Assembly: GCF_014651135.1 (NCBI RefSeq)
Contig: NZ_BMWH01000010.1
Location: 121,145 to 185,144 of the forward strand
Length of the DNA: 64,000 bases
Direction: 5' to 3'
DNA from: Streptomyces echinoruber
Lineage (GTDB): Bacteria > Actinomycetota > Actinomycetes > Streptomycetales > Streptomycetaceae
Shown: in pieces, positions 26,590 to 35,125 of the stretch
Layout: each line of letters starts with the position of its first letter
Numbering within the stretch: position 1 is the stretch's first letter
Notes under the pieces: model-generated
The model's input: the letters and a program-made list of their open reading frames with translations, nothing else
Databases searched by the model: none
What the model was told of the DNA's origin: nothing
Translations under genes and position numbers: made by a program

Positions 26590-27918
26590 ATGCCCGCAGA
26601 ACCGAGGAAGTCCCTGGTGGGGCAGGAGTACGAGGTCGAGATCGGCCCCGTCGCCCACGGCGGCCACTGCGTCGCCCGCACCTGTGAGGGCCAGGTGCTG
26701 TTCGTCCGGCACGCGCTGCCCGGCGAGCGGGTCGTGGCCCGGGTGACGGAGGGCGAGGAAGGCGCGCGGTTCCTGCGCGCCGACGCCGTACGCGTCCTGG
26801 GGGCCTCCAAGGACCGCGTCGAGGCCCCGTGCCCCTTCGCCGGCCCCGGCCGCTGCGGCGGCTGCGACTGGCAGCACGCCAAGCCGGGCGCCCAGCGCCG
26901 CCTCAAGGCCGACGTCGTCGCCGAGCAGCTCAAGCGGCTCGCGGGCCTGACGCCCGAGGAGGTGGGCTGGGACGGCACGGTGGTCCCGGCGGAGGGCGAC
27001 AAGGTGCCCGCCGGCCAGGTCCCGGCCTGGCGCACGCGCGTGCAGTACGCGATCGACGACCAGGGCCGCGCCGGTCTGCGCCGCCACCGCTCGCACGAGA
27101 TCGAGCCGATCGACCGCTGCCTGATCGCCGCCGAGGAGGTGAGCGAGCTGGGCATCGAGAAGCGGGACTGGACCGGCATGGCCTCCGTCGAGGCGATCGC
27201 GGCGACGGGCTCCCAGGACCGCCAGGTGATCCTCACCCCGAAGCCGGGCGCGCGCCTGCCCCTGGTCGCACTGAACCGCCCGGTGTCGGTGCTGCGCGTC
27301 GACGAGAAGACCGGCGCCGTCCACCGCGTCCACGGCCGCCCCTTCGTCCGGGAACGCGCCGACGGCCGCACCTACCGGGTGGGCGCCGGCGGCTTCTGGC
27401 AGGTCCACCCCAAGGCCGCGGAGACCCTGGTCACGGCGGTGATGCAGGGCCTGCTGCCGCGCAAGGGCGACACGGCCCTCGACCTGTACTGCGGCGTCGG
27501 CCTCTTCGCCGGCGCGCTCGCCGACCGCGTCGGGGACAAGGGCGCCGTCCTCGGCGTCGAGTCCTCCCGCCGCGCGGTGGAGGACGCCCGCCACAACCTC
27601 GCCTCCTTCCCCCGCGTCCGCATCGAACAGGGCAAGGTCGAGACCGTCCTGCCGCGCACCGGCATCACCGAGGCCGACCTCGTCGTCCTCGACCCCCCGC
27701 GCTCCGGCGCCGGCCGCCGCACCGTCTCCCACGTGACGTCCCTGGGCGCCCGCCGCATCGCCTACGTCGCCTGCGACCCGGCCGCACTCGCCCGGGACCT
27801 CGGCTACTTCCGGGAGGGCGGATACCGGGTGCGGACACTGCGGGCGTTCGACCTGTTCCCGATGACGCATCACGTGGAGTGCGTCGCCATCCTCGAACCG
27901 GCCGCGAAGGGCACCTGA
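26590..27918 (+). CDS. TRAM-domain class I SAM-dependent RNA methyltransferase (RlmC/RlmD/TrmA-type)
   Basis: A 442-residue uracil-5-methyltransferase-family enzyme. The N-terminal TRAM domain (about 8-66) contains HGGHCVARTCEGQVLFVRHALPGE. A Cys cluster (CPFAGPGRCGGCDW) may hold the Fe-S cluster seen in relatives. The C-terminal SAM domain has LDLYCGVGLFAGALA, VVLDPPRSGAG and the catalytic-Cys motif YVACDPAALARDL. Substrate (23S rRNA U747/U1939 or tRNA U54) cannot be fixed from sequence. ATG at 26590 follows CTGGAG at somewhat long spacing. This is the last core gene before the accessory island. Confidence 0.9.
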   Translation: MPAEPRKSLVGQEYEVEIGPVAHGGHCVARTCEGQVLFVRHALPGERVVARVTEGEEGARFLRADAVRVLGASKDRVEAPCPFAGPGRCGGCDWQHAKPGAQRRLKADVVAEQLKRLAGLTPEEVGWDGTVVPAEGDKVPAGQVPAWRTRVQYAIDDQGRAGLRRHRSHEIEPIDRCLIAAEEVSELGIEKRDWTGMASVEAIAATGSQDRQVILTPKPGARLPLVALNRPVSVLRVDEKTGAVHRVHGRPFVRERADGRTYRVGAGGFWQVHPKAAETLVTAVMQGLLPRKGDTALDLYCGVGLFAGALADRVGDKGAVLGVESSRRAVEDARHNLASFPRVRIEQGKVETVLPRTGITEADLVVLDPPRSGAGRRTVSHVTSLGARRIAYVACDPAALARDLGYFREGGYRVRTLRAFDLFPMTHHVECVAILEPAAKGT

Positions 27919-28396
27919 CCTGCGGTTTTGCCCGTGCGCATGATGTGCGGTGTGGGCGTTACGGGCGATATCTTGACGCTGAAATGACGCTCATTTGACG
28001 CTCGTTCTGATGGGGTGTCAGGTGTGTTGCGTCGCTGGTCAGCTGGCCTGATGGGGAAGTCCGCGAGGTAGGGGTGCCGGAGATTTCTGGTGTCGAACAG
28101 TCATGCTCAGCCACATCAGCAGAGCGCCCAGCAGGTTCTTGGTCTGCTGGTGGTACAGCAGCAACGCCTCGCTGACCTGCGCACATGCCCACCATGGGCA
28201 GCTTGTCGGAGCTGTTGGCCCGGGAATGGACCGGATCTTGCTTTGCCTGACGGTCGTCCGGCGGCAGACAGCGGTCAGCCCTGAGACAACCGCCTCGTCC
28301 TCCCGGCCAGGCAGTGGCACCGGCCAACCCTGCCCTGCATGCTGAGTACTCCAGTTGGATTTCGTGTCCTGAGCTGGTGGTTGTTGTTGTCCGGGT
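27919..28396. other. Island boundary region without recognised gene
   Basis: About 480 bases between the RNA methyltransferase and the transposase remnant, clearly less G+C-rich than the core. A weak minus-strand frame at 28039-28320 has no ribosome binding site and no family signature. No tRNA or obvious attachment site is seen at the boundary. Confidence 0.5.
27974..28002. promoter_or_regulatory. Three TGACGCT heptamers at exact 11-bp spacing
   Basis: TGACGCT occurs at 27974, 27985 and 27996, each separated by four bases. Heptamer direct repeats at 11-bp pitch are the form of site bound by OmpR-type winged-helix proteins (SARP activators, PhoP). No intact gene is positioned to be controlled by it, so it may belong to a lost promoter. 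Confidence 0.35.
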
Positions 28397-29002
28397 ATGG
28401 AGGCGATGGCTGAAGTCGACCAGTGGCAGGCCGAGTTGGAGGCGGTGTTCGCCCGGGTGGCGGGCCGGTTCGCCCGGGTGGATCTGCGGCGGCGGATGCG
28501 GGACTACGTGCGTGGTCTGCTGGCGCCGGTCGAGCGGAAGAACGGCTGGCAGCTGGCCGAATGGGCCGGCCACCGCGATCCGGCGGGCCTGCAGCATCTG
28601 CTCAACGGGGCCCGGTGGGACGCCGACAACGCTCTGATGGGGACGTGGCCCTGCCCCGTTCCGGCCGACCGTCTGGGGCAGATCCAGGGGGCACGGACGG
28701 AGATGTCTCCGCTGCTGCCTCCGCCCCTGCCGGCCGGGGCCATCGCGGCCCAGCGCAAGGTGCATGCGAGCGGCCGCTTCATGATCAACGGTCAGTTCAT
28801 CAAGCTCGGCCCGCGGCATGCGGGAAAGATCGTCACCGTGGTCATCGAGGACACCCACTACCGGATCCTGCATGGGGAGGACGAACTCGCTGTCAGGCCC
28901 CGCAAGAACCTCGGGCCGATCACCAGGCTCTACGTCAAAGGCATGGGCACCCAGAAGGACCGTCAAGGATCTCCTGACGACAAACCGTCAAGGAAGTCCT
29001 GA
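28397..29002 (+). pseudogene. Chimeric transposase remnant (IS701-type N-terminus, IS481-type C-terminus)
   Basis: The open frame encodes 201 residues from two unrelated transposases. Residues 1-78 (AELEAVFARVAGRFARVDLR..., NGWQLAEWAGHRDPAGLQHL) match the N-terminus of IS701-family DDE transposases. From about residue 84 (PADRLGQIQGARTEMSPLL..., ASGRFMINGQFIKLGPRHAGK, EDTHYRILHGEDELAVRPRKN) it matches the C-terminal beta domain of IS481-family integrases. Neither catalytic core is present, so it cannot transpose. The join is in frame, and I saw no terminal inverted repeats. It ends about 40 bases before the CRISPR array. Confidence 0.7.
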
Positions 29003-29043
29003 GACCTCACAACGACAGCCCGGCCCGTACGCCCCCGGCGCGC

Positions 29044-30048
29044 GGGATCAGCCCCGCGTGCGCGGGGACCACCCGACGCTGTCCTGGTCGCCATGATCGA
29101 GGTTGGGATCAGCCCCGCGTGCGCGGGGACCACAGCTGGTCCGCCTCGTGGGGCGACGCCGGCGAGGGATCAGCCCCGCGTGCGCGGGGACCACGAGGGC
29201 CCGGATCATCCTGCCCACCAGGCCCTGGGATCAGCCCCGCGTGCGCGGGGACCACCTCTTCGAGATCGAGGTGGACAAGGTGAAGATGGGATCAGCCCCG
29301 CGTGCGCGGGGACCACGCCGAGGCCGTCCAGGATCGGCCCGATGGGCTGGGATCAGCCCCGCGTGCGCGGGGACCACCTCATCCGGGCTGCCGCCGCAGT
29401 GATCGCACTGGGATCAGCCCCGCGTGCGCGGGGACCACAACGGCCTGATCCAGCTCAACGTCCGCCTGTGGGGATCAGCCCCGCGTGCGCGGGGACCACT
29501 GGGCCGAGCCGACCGGCCCCGGCGTGGACAAGGGATCAGCCCCGCGTGCGCGGGGACCACGGCGTGCGGCGCATCGTCACCCGCGTCGACGAGGGATCAG
29601 CCCCGCGTGCGCGGGGACCACGGCACCTGCGCCAGTTTCACGCCGCTGCCGCCGGGATCAGCCCCGCGTGCGCGGGGACCACGAAGTTCCGGGTTTCGGG
29701 ATGATCGTGTACCGGGGATCAGCCCCGCGTGCGCGGGGACCACTCCAAGGCCCGGTTCTCTGCGGTGTTGGTCAGGGGATCAGCCCCGCGTGCGCGGGGA
29801 CCACTTCCGGGTTTACCGTCGGTAACCCTGTCCGAAGGGATCAGCCCCGCGTGCGCGGGGACCACCGTCGACTGGGGGCAGCTTGACGACGCCGAGCGGG
29901 ATCAGCCCCGCGTGCGCGGGGACCACTGAAGGCGCCGGCGGCGTCGTGGATGATCACGGGGATCAGCCCCGCGTGCGCGGGGACCACCTGGTCGTCTCGA
30001 CCCCCCTATTACTTGGACGGGGATCAGCCCCGCGTGCGCGGGGACCAC
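29044..30048 (-). CRISPR. Type I-E CRISPR array, 17 repeats and 16 spacers
   Basis: Seventeen identical 29-bp repeats begin every 61 bases exactly (29044, 29105, ... 30020), leaving sixteen 32-nt spacers. On the plus strand each repeat runs GGGATCAGCCCCGCG then TGCGCGGGGACCAC; CCCCGCG/CGCGGGG forms the Cas6e hairpin. The crRNA strand is probably minus (repeat starting GTGGTCCCC, 5' handle CTGATCCC), because cas2 and the A/T-richer leader lie at the right-hand end. New spacers would therefore enter near 30020. All repeats are intact, which suggests an active array. The apparent reading frames across it (ISPACAGTT repeats) are artefacts. Confidence 0.97.
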
Positions 30049-30139
30049 AGGCTGTGACGTGCGGCTTTACTTAGAGGGATACCCAGTTGTACTTCCTTTT
30101 AGAGAAACGGGCATAATTCATAAATCGGGTTTCATGCTG
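30049..30139 (-). promoter_or_regulatory. CRISPR leader
   Basis: The 91 bases between the first repeat and the cas2 stop are markedly richer in A/T than the surroundings (for example TTTTAGAGAAACGGGCATAA). They occupy the place of the leader, which carries the array promoter and the Cas1-Cas2 integration signal. Confidence 0.65.
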
Positions 30140-30502
30140 TCAAGTGCTCCGGAAACGCCGTCTCTTGGCTGCCTTGCTCCACCCCTGGCGTCCGGGTTCG
30201 GGTTGAGGGGTGGTGGGTGCTGGTGTGTGGGGAGAGGGGCGGTGGAGGAGGGTGACGCCTTCGTGGTCGGTGGGGTGCCAGGCGTGTTCGTGGGTGGCGA
30301 AGGTGAATCCTTGCTCGTTGTCGGTCTGGTAGGCGAGCAGGGCGCGGCCCTGGCCTCGGTAGCGGCGGACTTCTTCCCAGAGGATGTCGCGTACGCGGGC
30401 AGTGGGGGAGCCGAGGAAGACGCCCGGGGATATTTCGAGCAGCCAGCGGGTGAGGAAGCCGCGTAGTCCGGCGGGGCAGTTGGCGAGCACGATGACGGTC
30501 AC
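30140..30502 (-). CDS. cas2: Cas2e, CRISPR adaptation protein
   Basis: A 120-residue Cas2 of the I-E (CasE-type) branch. The N-terminus TVIVLANCPAGLRGFLTRWLLEISPGVFLG is the usual first beta-alpha unit, and VRDILWEEVRRY and ALLAYQTDNEQGFTFATHEH follow the family. Cas2 bridges two Cas1 dimers in the spacer-integration complex. The C-terminal 25 residues are a basic, Pro-rich extension. The GTG start overlaps the cas1 stop by 4 bases, and it is the last cas gene before the leader. Confidence 0.93.
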   Translation of the reverse strand: MTVIVLANCPAGLRGFLTRWLLEISPGVFLGSPTARVRDILWEEVRRYRGQGRALLAYQTDNEQGFTFATHEHAWHPTDHEGVTLLHRPSPHTPAPTTPQPEPGRQGWSKAAKRRRFRST

Positions 30503-31479
30503 CAGATCGGTTCCTCACTCAAGTGGGGTCCGTTCTCGGTGTCGCCGTAGTTGCGGCCGCCGGCCACGAGTCGGCCGTGGTCGGTCTGGAGTGCGACCTG
30601 GTCGGTTGTTTCCTCTGCGTCCCGGCCGTCGTCGTGGTGGGCGAGGAGGAGGTTTTTGATGTCTTGTACGCAGCGGTCGAGGAGGCCCGTTTGGTTGATG
30701 CGGTCTCTGAGTGCTCTGCGGGTTCGGGTGGCGACGTCGTCCTCGCCCTGGGTGGCTGCGTCGAAGGCGGCGGGGATGGCGATGTCGGTCTTGTAGAGGT
30801 CGGCGATGTCCAGGACGAACGAGCGTTCGTGGCCTGAGTGGACGAAGCCGAGCCCGGGTGAGCAGCCCAGTGCGCACACCACGGCGTGGGCGATGCCGTA
30901 CATGCACTGGGCGGCCGCGGTGACGGCCTGGTTGGCCGGGTCGCCGGCGGTGAAGTCGCCGTGGTGGTATTCGCGTCGGCGCCAGGGGACACCGGTGCGG
31001 GCGGCTTCGCGGCGGTAGCACTCCTTGACCCGGCGGCCCTCCATGTTGAGCAGTTCTTGGCGGGTGCGGGTGGAGGGGTCGTCGTCGGGGAATCGCAGCC
31101 GGTACATGGCCCGTGCGACGGCGAGGCGGGTTCGGCGGTTGGCCCAGGCCGTGGCCTGGGCCTCCGCGAGGCGGGAGGAGCGGGTCAGGGCTCGGCCGCC
31201 CGCGTAGAAGCGCACGCCTTGCTCGCCGACCCAGAGGACGCCTGCTCCGCATTCGCCGAGTACGGACATGGCCTGGTGGGTCACCCGGGTGCCCGGCCCC
31301 AGGAGCAGGGTGCCGATGGTGGCGGACGGGATGTGGGTGACTCCGTCCGCGTCGGTGGCCGTGATGGCGTTGTTCTCGCGGTGGATGGTGCAGCGTTCCA
31401 GGTAGATGAAGGAGATCCGGTCGCCGACTCGGGTGAGCTCTCGGGGAGAGGAGGCGGCGCGTTGGCTGACGGTGCTCAT
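30499..31479 (-). CDS. cas1: Cas1e, CRISPR integrase
   Basis: A 326-residue Cas1 that integrates new spacers at the leader end with Cas2. The metal ligands are visible: Glu147 in LLNMEGRRVKECY, His217 in VHSGHERSF, and the Asp pair in VLDIADLYKTD. The N-terminal beta domain (RISFIYLERCTIHRENNAI) mediates dimerisation. The C-terminal tail is acidic. Its start overlaps the end of cas6e by 4 bases. Nothing suggests inactivation. Confidence 0.96.
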   Translation of the reverse strand: MSTVSQRAASSPRELTRVGDRISFIYLERCTIHRENNAITATDADGVTHIPSATIGTLLLGPGTRVTHQAMSVLGECGAGVLWVGEQGVRFYAGGRALTRSSRLAEAQATAWANRRTRLAVARAMYRLRFPDDDPSTRTRQELLNMEGRRVKECYRREAARTGVPWRRREYHHGDFTAGDPANQAVTAAAQCMYGIAHAVVCALGCSPGLGFVHSGHERSFVLDIADLYKTDIAIPAAFDAATQGEDDVATRTRRALRDRINQTGLLDRCVQDIKNLLLAHHDDGRDAEETTDQVALQTDHGRLVAGGRNYGDTENGPHLSEEPIW

Positions 31480-32201
31480 GAGGCGCGTGTGGGGGCGAGG
31501 GTCATCAGGCCGCAGCCGTAGGCCTTGCCCTTGCCCAGTCCGTGGGTGAGGGTGCGGCGGAAGGCGTCGATGTCGGTGATGCGCAGGCGTCCGTCGAAGG
31601 TGACCCGGGTGAGGCGGACGTCATGGCGGGGGGAGCGGCTCTGGTAGCTCTTGCGGAACTGCAGTGGTGTCCGGTTGTGCACGATCACCTGATGTTCGTG
31701 GCCGTGTTCCGTCAGCTGCTGCTCCGGTGGTGTGCGGACGATCTCGAAGCCGGCGTGTTCCTGCCGGGCCAGCAGCCAGCCGATCTGGTGGCGGGGGGTG
31801 ATGTGGGCGGTCCGCTTGGTCTCGGTGCCTGCGGCGTCGCTTTCCTTGCGGATGTGGTGGACGGGGTTGGCGGTGAGCCGGAAGGCCCAGGTGCTGCCTG
31901 CGGTGAGGCGGTCGAGGAACTCCTTGTAGGCGAAGGTGGTCCAGCCCGGCTGGTCGAGGTGGGGCCAGCCGGCCTGTTCGACCAGGTGGGTCAGGTCGGG
32001 GCGGTCGGGGCTGACGATGAACAGATCGGCGCGGGCGGAGGCGGCCGGGTCCACGCGCCACAGCACCCGTGGGCCCTCGCCGTTGCGGGGCGGGGCGTCG
32101 GGGAAGGCCATGTTCACGGCGCCGTGCATGAGGTGGGGGGAGCCGAGGAGTCGGCGGGCGCCGGAGCGGGCGGTGTTGATGCGGAAGCGGGTCAGGTACA
32201 T
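31476..32201 (-). CDS. cas6e: Cas6e (Cse3/CasE), crRNA endoribonuclease
   Basis: A 241-residue double-ferredoxin-fold RNase that cleaves pre-crRNA at the base of the repeat hairpin and stays in Cascade. The start MYLTRFRINT carries the conserved N-terminus, and LLGSPHLMHGAVNMAFP contains the catalytic-type His region (HxxHGAV-like). The C-terminal Gly-rich loop GLGKGKAYGCGLMTLAP is the family signature. The ATG at 32201 overlaps the cas5 stop. The frame is open much further upstream, but that is the antisense-frame shadow of cas5. Confidence 0.95.
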   Translation of the reverse strand: MYLTRFRINTARSGARRLLGSPHLMHGAVNMAFPDAPPRNGEGPRVLWRVDPAASARADLFIVSPDRPDLTHLVEQAGWPHLDQPGWTTFAYKEFLDRLTAGSTWAFRLTANPVHHIRKESDAAGTETKRTAHITPRHQIGWLLARQEHAGFEIVRTPPEQQLTEHGHEHQVIVHNRTPLQFRKSYQSRSPRHDVRLTRVTFDGRLRITDIDAFRRTLTHGLGKGKAYGCGLMTLAPTRAS

Positions 32202-32986
32202 CAGCTGGACCTCGGGAGGTTCTCTGCCGGGGTGGTGTCTGCGGGCCCGTCGAGGGGGCGTAGCAGGGTCGTCGGGTCGTGCGGCCCGGGCACGGCGGGT
32301 GCTGCGGGGGACGGTGGGGCGACCCGGTCGGTGCGGATGCCGCGCAACTGGTACTGCCGGTGCCGTGGGTCGAAGCTGACCGGTGTGTCGCGCAGGGACA
32401 GGTGCGGGAGCTGTCCTGGTGGGCAGTCGATCAGCACCTCCAGGGGCTCCGGGGCGGCCGCAGCGTCGCTCCGGCTCTTTTGGCGCGTCAGCTGCCGCCG
32501 GTACCAGGGGGATGCCTGCCACGGTGCGGTGCGCAGGGCCTCCTCCAAGGTGGTGTCCGCCCTCGGCGGGCCCATGTCGAGGGGGCGGGACGGGGGGCAG
32601 GAGCGCCGGCCGAGGTAGGGCAGGAAGTGCGGGGCGAGCAGGCCCTGGTGCAGCCGCTGCAGCAGGGCCTGCTCGCCTTCGACGCCGGCGACGAAGACGG
32701 CGTCGGCGAGGTAGAAGCGCTCCGACAGTGGCATGGCTTTGCCGGAGTCGGCGTGGTGGGCGGTGTGGAAGTCCCGTAGGCGCAGGCCGGGTTGGTCGAT
32801 GCGTACGCCGAACCGGAGGGCTGCCAGGTCGGAGAGGTCCGCGGTGCGGGGACGGCCGTCGGCGGCGGCGAGCAGACCGAGCACGCCGCTCTTGGTGGGC
32901 GCGTTCTCCGTGGTGCGGCGGGCGAAGCGGGCTGCGGAGCCCCAGGACTGCAGGGGGCCGGCGAGCCGCAGCAGCAGCACCGTCAT
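32201..32986 (-). CDS. cas5e: Cas5e (CasD), Cascade subunit
   Basis: A 261-residue RAMP protein that caps the 5' handle of crRNA in Cascade. The N-terminus MTVLLLRLAGPLQSWGSAARFARRTTENAPTKSGVLGLLAAA, here described in parts, has the Cas5 signature LAGPLQSWG and PTKSGVLGLL. A 30-residue Pro-rich C-terminal tail is longer than in E. coli CasD. It overlaps cas7 by 4 bases at its start and cas6e by 1-2 codons at its end. Confidence 0.95.
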   Translation of the reverse strand: MTVLLLRLAGPLQSWGSAARFARRTTENAPTKSGVLGLLAAADGRPRTADLSDLAALRFGVRIDQPGLRLRDFHTAHHADSGKAMPLSERFYLADAVFVAGVEGEQALLQRLHQGLLAPHFLPYLGRRSCPPSRPLDMGPPRADTTLEEALRTAPWQASPWYRRQLTRQKSRSDAAAAPEPLEVLIDCPPGQLPHLSLRDTPVSFDPRHRQYQLRGIRTDRVAPPSPAAPAVPGPHDPTTLLRPLDGPADTTPAENLPRSS

Positions 32987-34191
32987 GCGGCAACTCCGGA
33001 GGCGAGTCGCTGGGCGACGGCTTGGCCGACGTCCTGCAGCAGCGCCTTCAGGGAGACCTGCTGGCCCAGTTCGGCCAGCGCTTCGGTTTCGTCGCCCACA
33101 CGGAAGACCCAGCTGTGGTCCTGGGGGGTTTCGATGCCGTACTGCCTCTCCAGGTCCGGTACGTATGCGGCGAGCCGGCGGCAGCTCTCGCGCAGGTATC
33201 CGCCGCCGGGGCCCTGCGGCACCGGCTCCTCGAAGGCGCTCACGAAGCTGACCGGGCGGCGGTCGCGGAGCTTCACGATCACGGCGGAGGGCAGGGTGTG
33301 GTTGCCGAAGGTGTTCACTTTCCCGGTCGGCAGGGAGGTGATGAACGCTTCCAGGAACGCCGCGACGGCCTTCTCCACCGGCGCGCTGGGTGCTTCGTCG
33401 TCCCGGAGTCCGAGCCCGAGGTTGCGCTGCAACTCGTCGACGTCCACGGCGGCGTAGCGGTAGAGGGTGGCGGAGTTGAAGTCGACGGTGCCGATCATTC
33501 CGGCGCCGGATTCCTCGGCGGTGTTCAGGTCGTCGACGGCCGTGTAGTAGTCGGACTCGATGTCCGACTTGTGCACGCTGATGGCGTGCGCCACCTGCGT
33601 GGCCGCCTCGACGTTCAGGTCTGCGGAGTCGGCGACCATGCGCCCGAAGAGGGCGATGTCCACCGAGTGCCGGGAGTCGACGGCCTGCCGGGCCGCGGCC
33701 TTGTTCTCCTTCTTCTTGAAGTGGTTCTTGAGCGCGTCGACGTCCCCCGTGCCGCCGCCGGCTTCGATCGCCAGCTCGGCCAGGGCGTCCAGCTGGCGCC
33801 GGCTGAGGAACATCAGGTACGAGGAGGTGGGGGAGGCGGCCGGTTCGTCGCCGTTCTTCCCCTTCCGCTTCGGCACCTCGATCTTGGTGCCGGTGGCCGC
33901 CTGCAGCGTTTCGGCGGCCAACTCGACGGCCACCGGCTGCAGGGAGCCGTCCTTGGCGGTGATCCGCTCGGCCAGGGCCTCGGCGACCTTCTTGGTGCGG
34001 ACACCGAGTGCCTCGGGAGGCAGCAGGTCGTTGAACGCCTTACGGGTCGCGCGCTTCCAGGCCTGGCTGGAGACCCGTGCGCGGCGTACTCCTCCGTAGT
34101 AGGCCGACTTCGGCGTTCCGGTGTCGTCGCGGTTGAGGTTGCTCGGCGGAACGGTCTGGAGAACGTGGATGTCGAGGATGGTGCGGGTCAC
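32983..34191 (-). CDS. cas7e: Cas7e (Cse4/CasC), Cascade backbone
   Basis: A 402-residue RAMP protein; six copies form the crRNA-binding filament of Cascade. The sequence begins VTRTILDIHVLQTVPPSNLNRDD, then GTPKSAYYGGVRRARVSSQAWKRATR, which is the family start. Other conserved parts are RHSVDIALFGRMVAD and HAISVHKSDIESDYYTAVDDL. I chose the GTG at 34191 because similarity starts there; longer starts add only Pro/Arg-rich sequence. A 91-base gap separates it from cse2, the only sizeable gap in the operon. Confidence 0.95.
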   Translation of the reverse strand: MTRTILDIHVLQTVPPSNLNRDDTGTPKSAYYGGVRRARVSSQAWKRATRKAFNDLLPPEALGVRTKKVAEALAERITAKDGSLQPVAVELAAETLQAATGTKIEVPKRKGKNGDEPAASPTSSYLMFLSRRQLDALAELAIEAGGGTGDVDALKNHFKKKENKAAARQAVDSRHSVDIALFGRMVADSADLNVEAATQVAHAISVHKSDIESDYYTAVDDLNTAEESGAGMIGTVDFNSATLYRYAAVDVDELQRNLGLGLRDDEAPSAPVEKAVAAFLEAFITSLPTGKVNTFGNHTLPSAVIVKLRDRRPVSFVSAFEEPVPQGPGGGYLRESCRRLAAYVPDLERQYGIETPQDHSWVFRVGDETEALAELGQQVSLKALLQDVGQAVAQRLASGVAA

Positions 34192-34282
34192 CGTGGTTCC
34201 GTTTCTCTTCAGGGGATGCTGCGCCGGGCAGGGCGCAGGAGAGGAAGTGAGCCGCGGTCGTCTCGCGGCTGGTGGGCGTGGA

Positions 34283-35125
34283 CTACTCGCCGGCGTCGTC
34301 GAGTGCTGCGTCCGGCGTCCGGGCAGTGGAAGCAGAGGCGGTTTCTTCCTCGTCGTTCGCCGGCGAGGTCTGGTAGAGGCGGTGGAAGTCACGGCCCCAG
34401 GAGCGCCTGACGCCGCCCTGGCTCGTCTCGTCCTGCCAGTGGTAGAGCTGCTCGGCGAGCAGGCCGTAGTCCAGGGGGATGCGGGCGTTGCGCAGCAGCA
34501 GCACCATCTCGCGCAGCCGGCGGCTGAGCATGTCGAAGTCCACCGAGGTGCCGATGCGTACGAACCGGGTTCGGATGGGTGAGTTGGCGTCCACTCCCCG
34601 GTCGGCTGCCTGGCTGTTGGCCGGCGGGCGGGCCGGTTCGTCCTGCACTCCTGTTTTGCCGTCGGCGAGCCGCCGTACGGCGCGGCCCAGGGACCAGTCG
34701 GGAACGTGCATGGGGTGGTCCCGGATGGACTGCTGGTGAAGTGCCCAGAGGGTCACGGCGAGGTGGACCGCGCGCTCCTCGCGCTCTTCCCGCTGCTCCT
34801 GCTGGTGCTTGATCTTGTGCGACAGGTATCGGGACGGGTCGCTGCCGTCGTGGTCTTCCTGCCTGCGTTGTTCCCGCAGCCGGGCGAGCTCCTCCAGGTA
34901 TTCCAGACCCCAGCTGGAGGGTGAGGTGTAGAGGTCGCGGCCGGCCTCCCGGCGCAGCCGGGCGACCGCGGCGACCGCGGCCGCGTCGTCTCGGCGGTAG
35001 CCGCTCTGCAGCCGGCTGACGGTCGACAGGGCGACGGAGCGGGGCACGGAGAGACGGCGCGTGTCGTCGCTGTCCTGCTTCGGCGTGGCGGGAGCGGGCT
35101 CGGTGTGTGGTGTCGTTGTCGTCAT
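34283..35125 (-). CDS. cse2: Cse2 (CasB), Cascade small subunit, unusually long
   Basis: A 280-residue Cse2. The usual protein is about 160-200 residues. Conserved parts are VAAVARLRREAGRD near residue 50, VHLAVTLWALHQQS near 125-140, GRAVRRLA and RTRFVRIGTSVDFDMLSRRLREMVLLLRNARIPLDYGLLAEQLYHWQ. The extra length comes from a charged helix (EELARLREQRRQEDHDGS... HKIKHQQEQREEREER), a middle linker, and an acidic Ser/Thr/Asp-rich tail. Cse2 forms a dimer that stabilises the non-target strand. ATG at 35125 overlaps the cas8e stop. Confidence 0.9.
   Translation of the reverse strand: MTTTTPHTEPAPATPKQDSDDTRRLSVPRSVALSTVSRLQSGYRRDDAAAVAAVARLRREAGRDLYTSPSSWGLEYLEELARLREQRRQEDHDGSDPSRYLSHKIKHQQEQREEREERAVHLAVTLWALHQQSIRDHPMHVPDWSLGRAVRRLADGKTGVQDEPARPPANSQAADRGVDANSPIRTRFVRIGTSVDFDMLSRRLREMVLLLRNARIPLDYGLLAEQLYHWQDETSQGGVRRSWGRDFHRLYQTSPANDEEETASASTARTPDAALDDAGE

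Noticed and set aside
24334..27873. Very long minus-strand open frame (over 1100 codons)
   Set aside because: It is antisense to the KimA-like and RNA methyltransferase genes, is His/Gly/Arg/Val-rich without family signatures, and follows from high-G+C codon bias on the other strand.
28039..28320. Minus-strand frame in the island boundary
   Set aside because: There is no ribosome binding site, no recognised domain, and codon use is mixed.
27919..28396. tRNA-derived attachment site at the island's left edge
   Set aside because: No tRNA gene or tRNA 3' end is visible and no integrase gene is present, so an integrative element is not supported.
29093..29929. Plus-strand frames with ISPACAGTT or RDQPRVRGDH peptide repeats
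   Set aside because: They are translations of the CRISPR repeats; the 61-base period cycles through all three frames.
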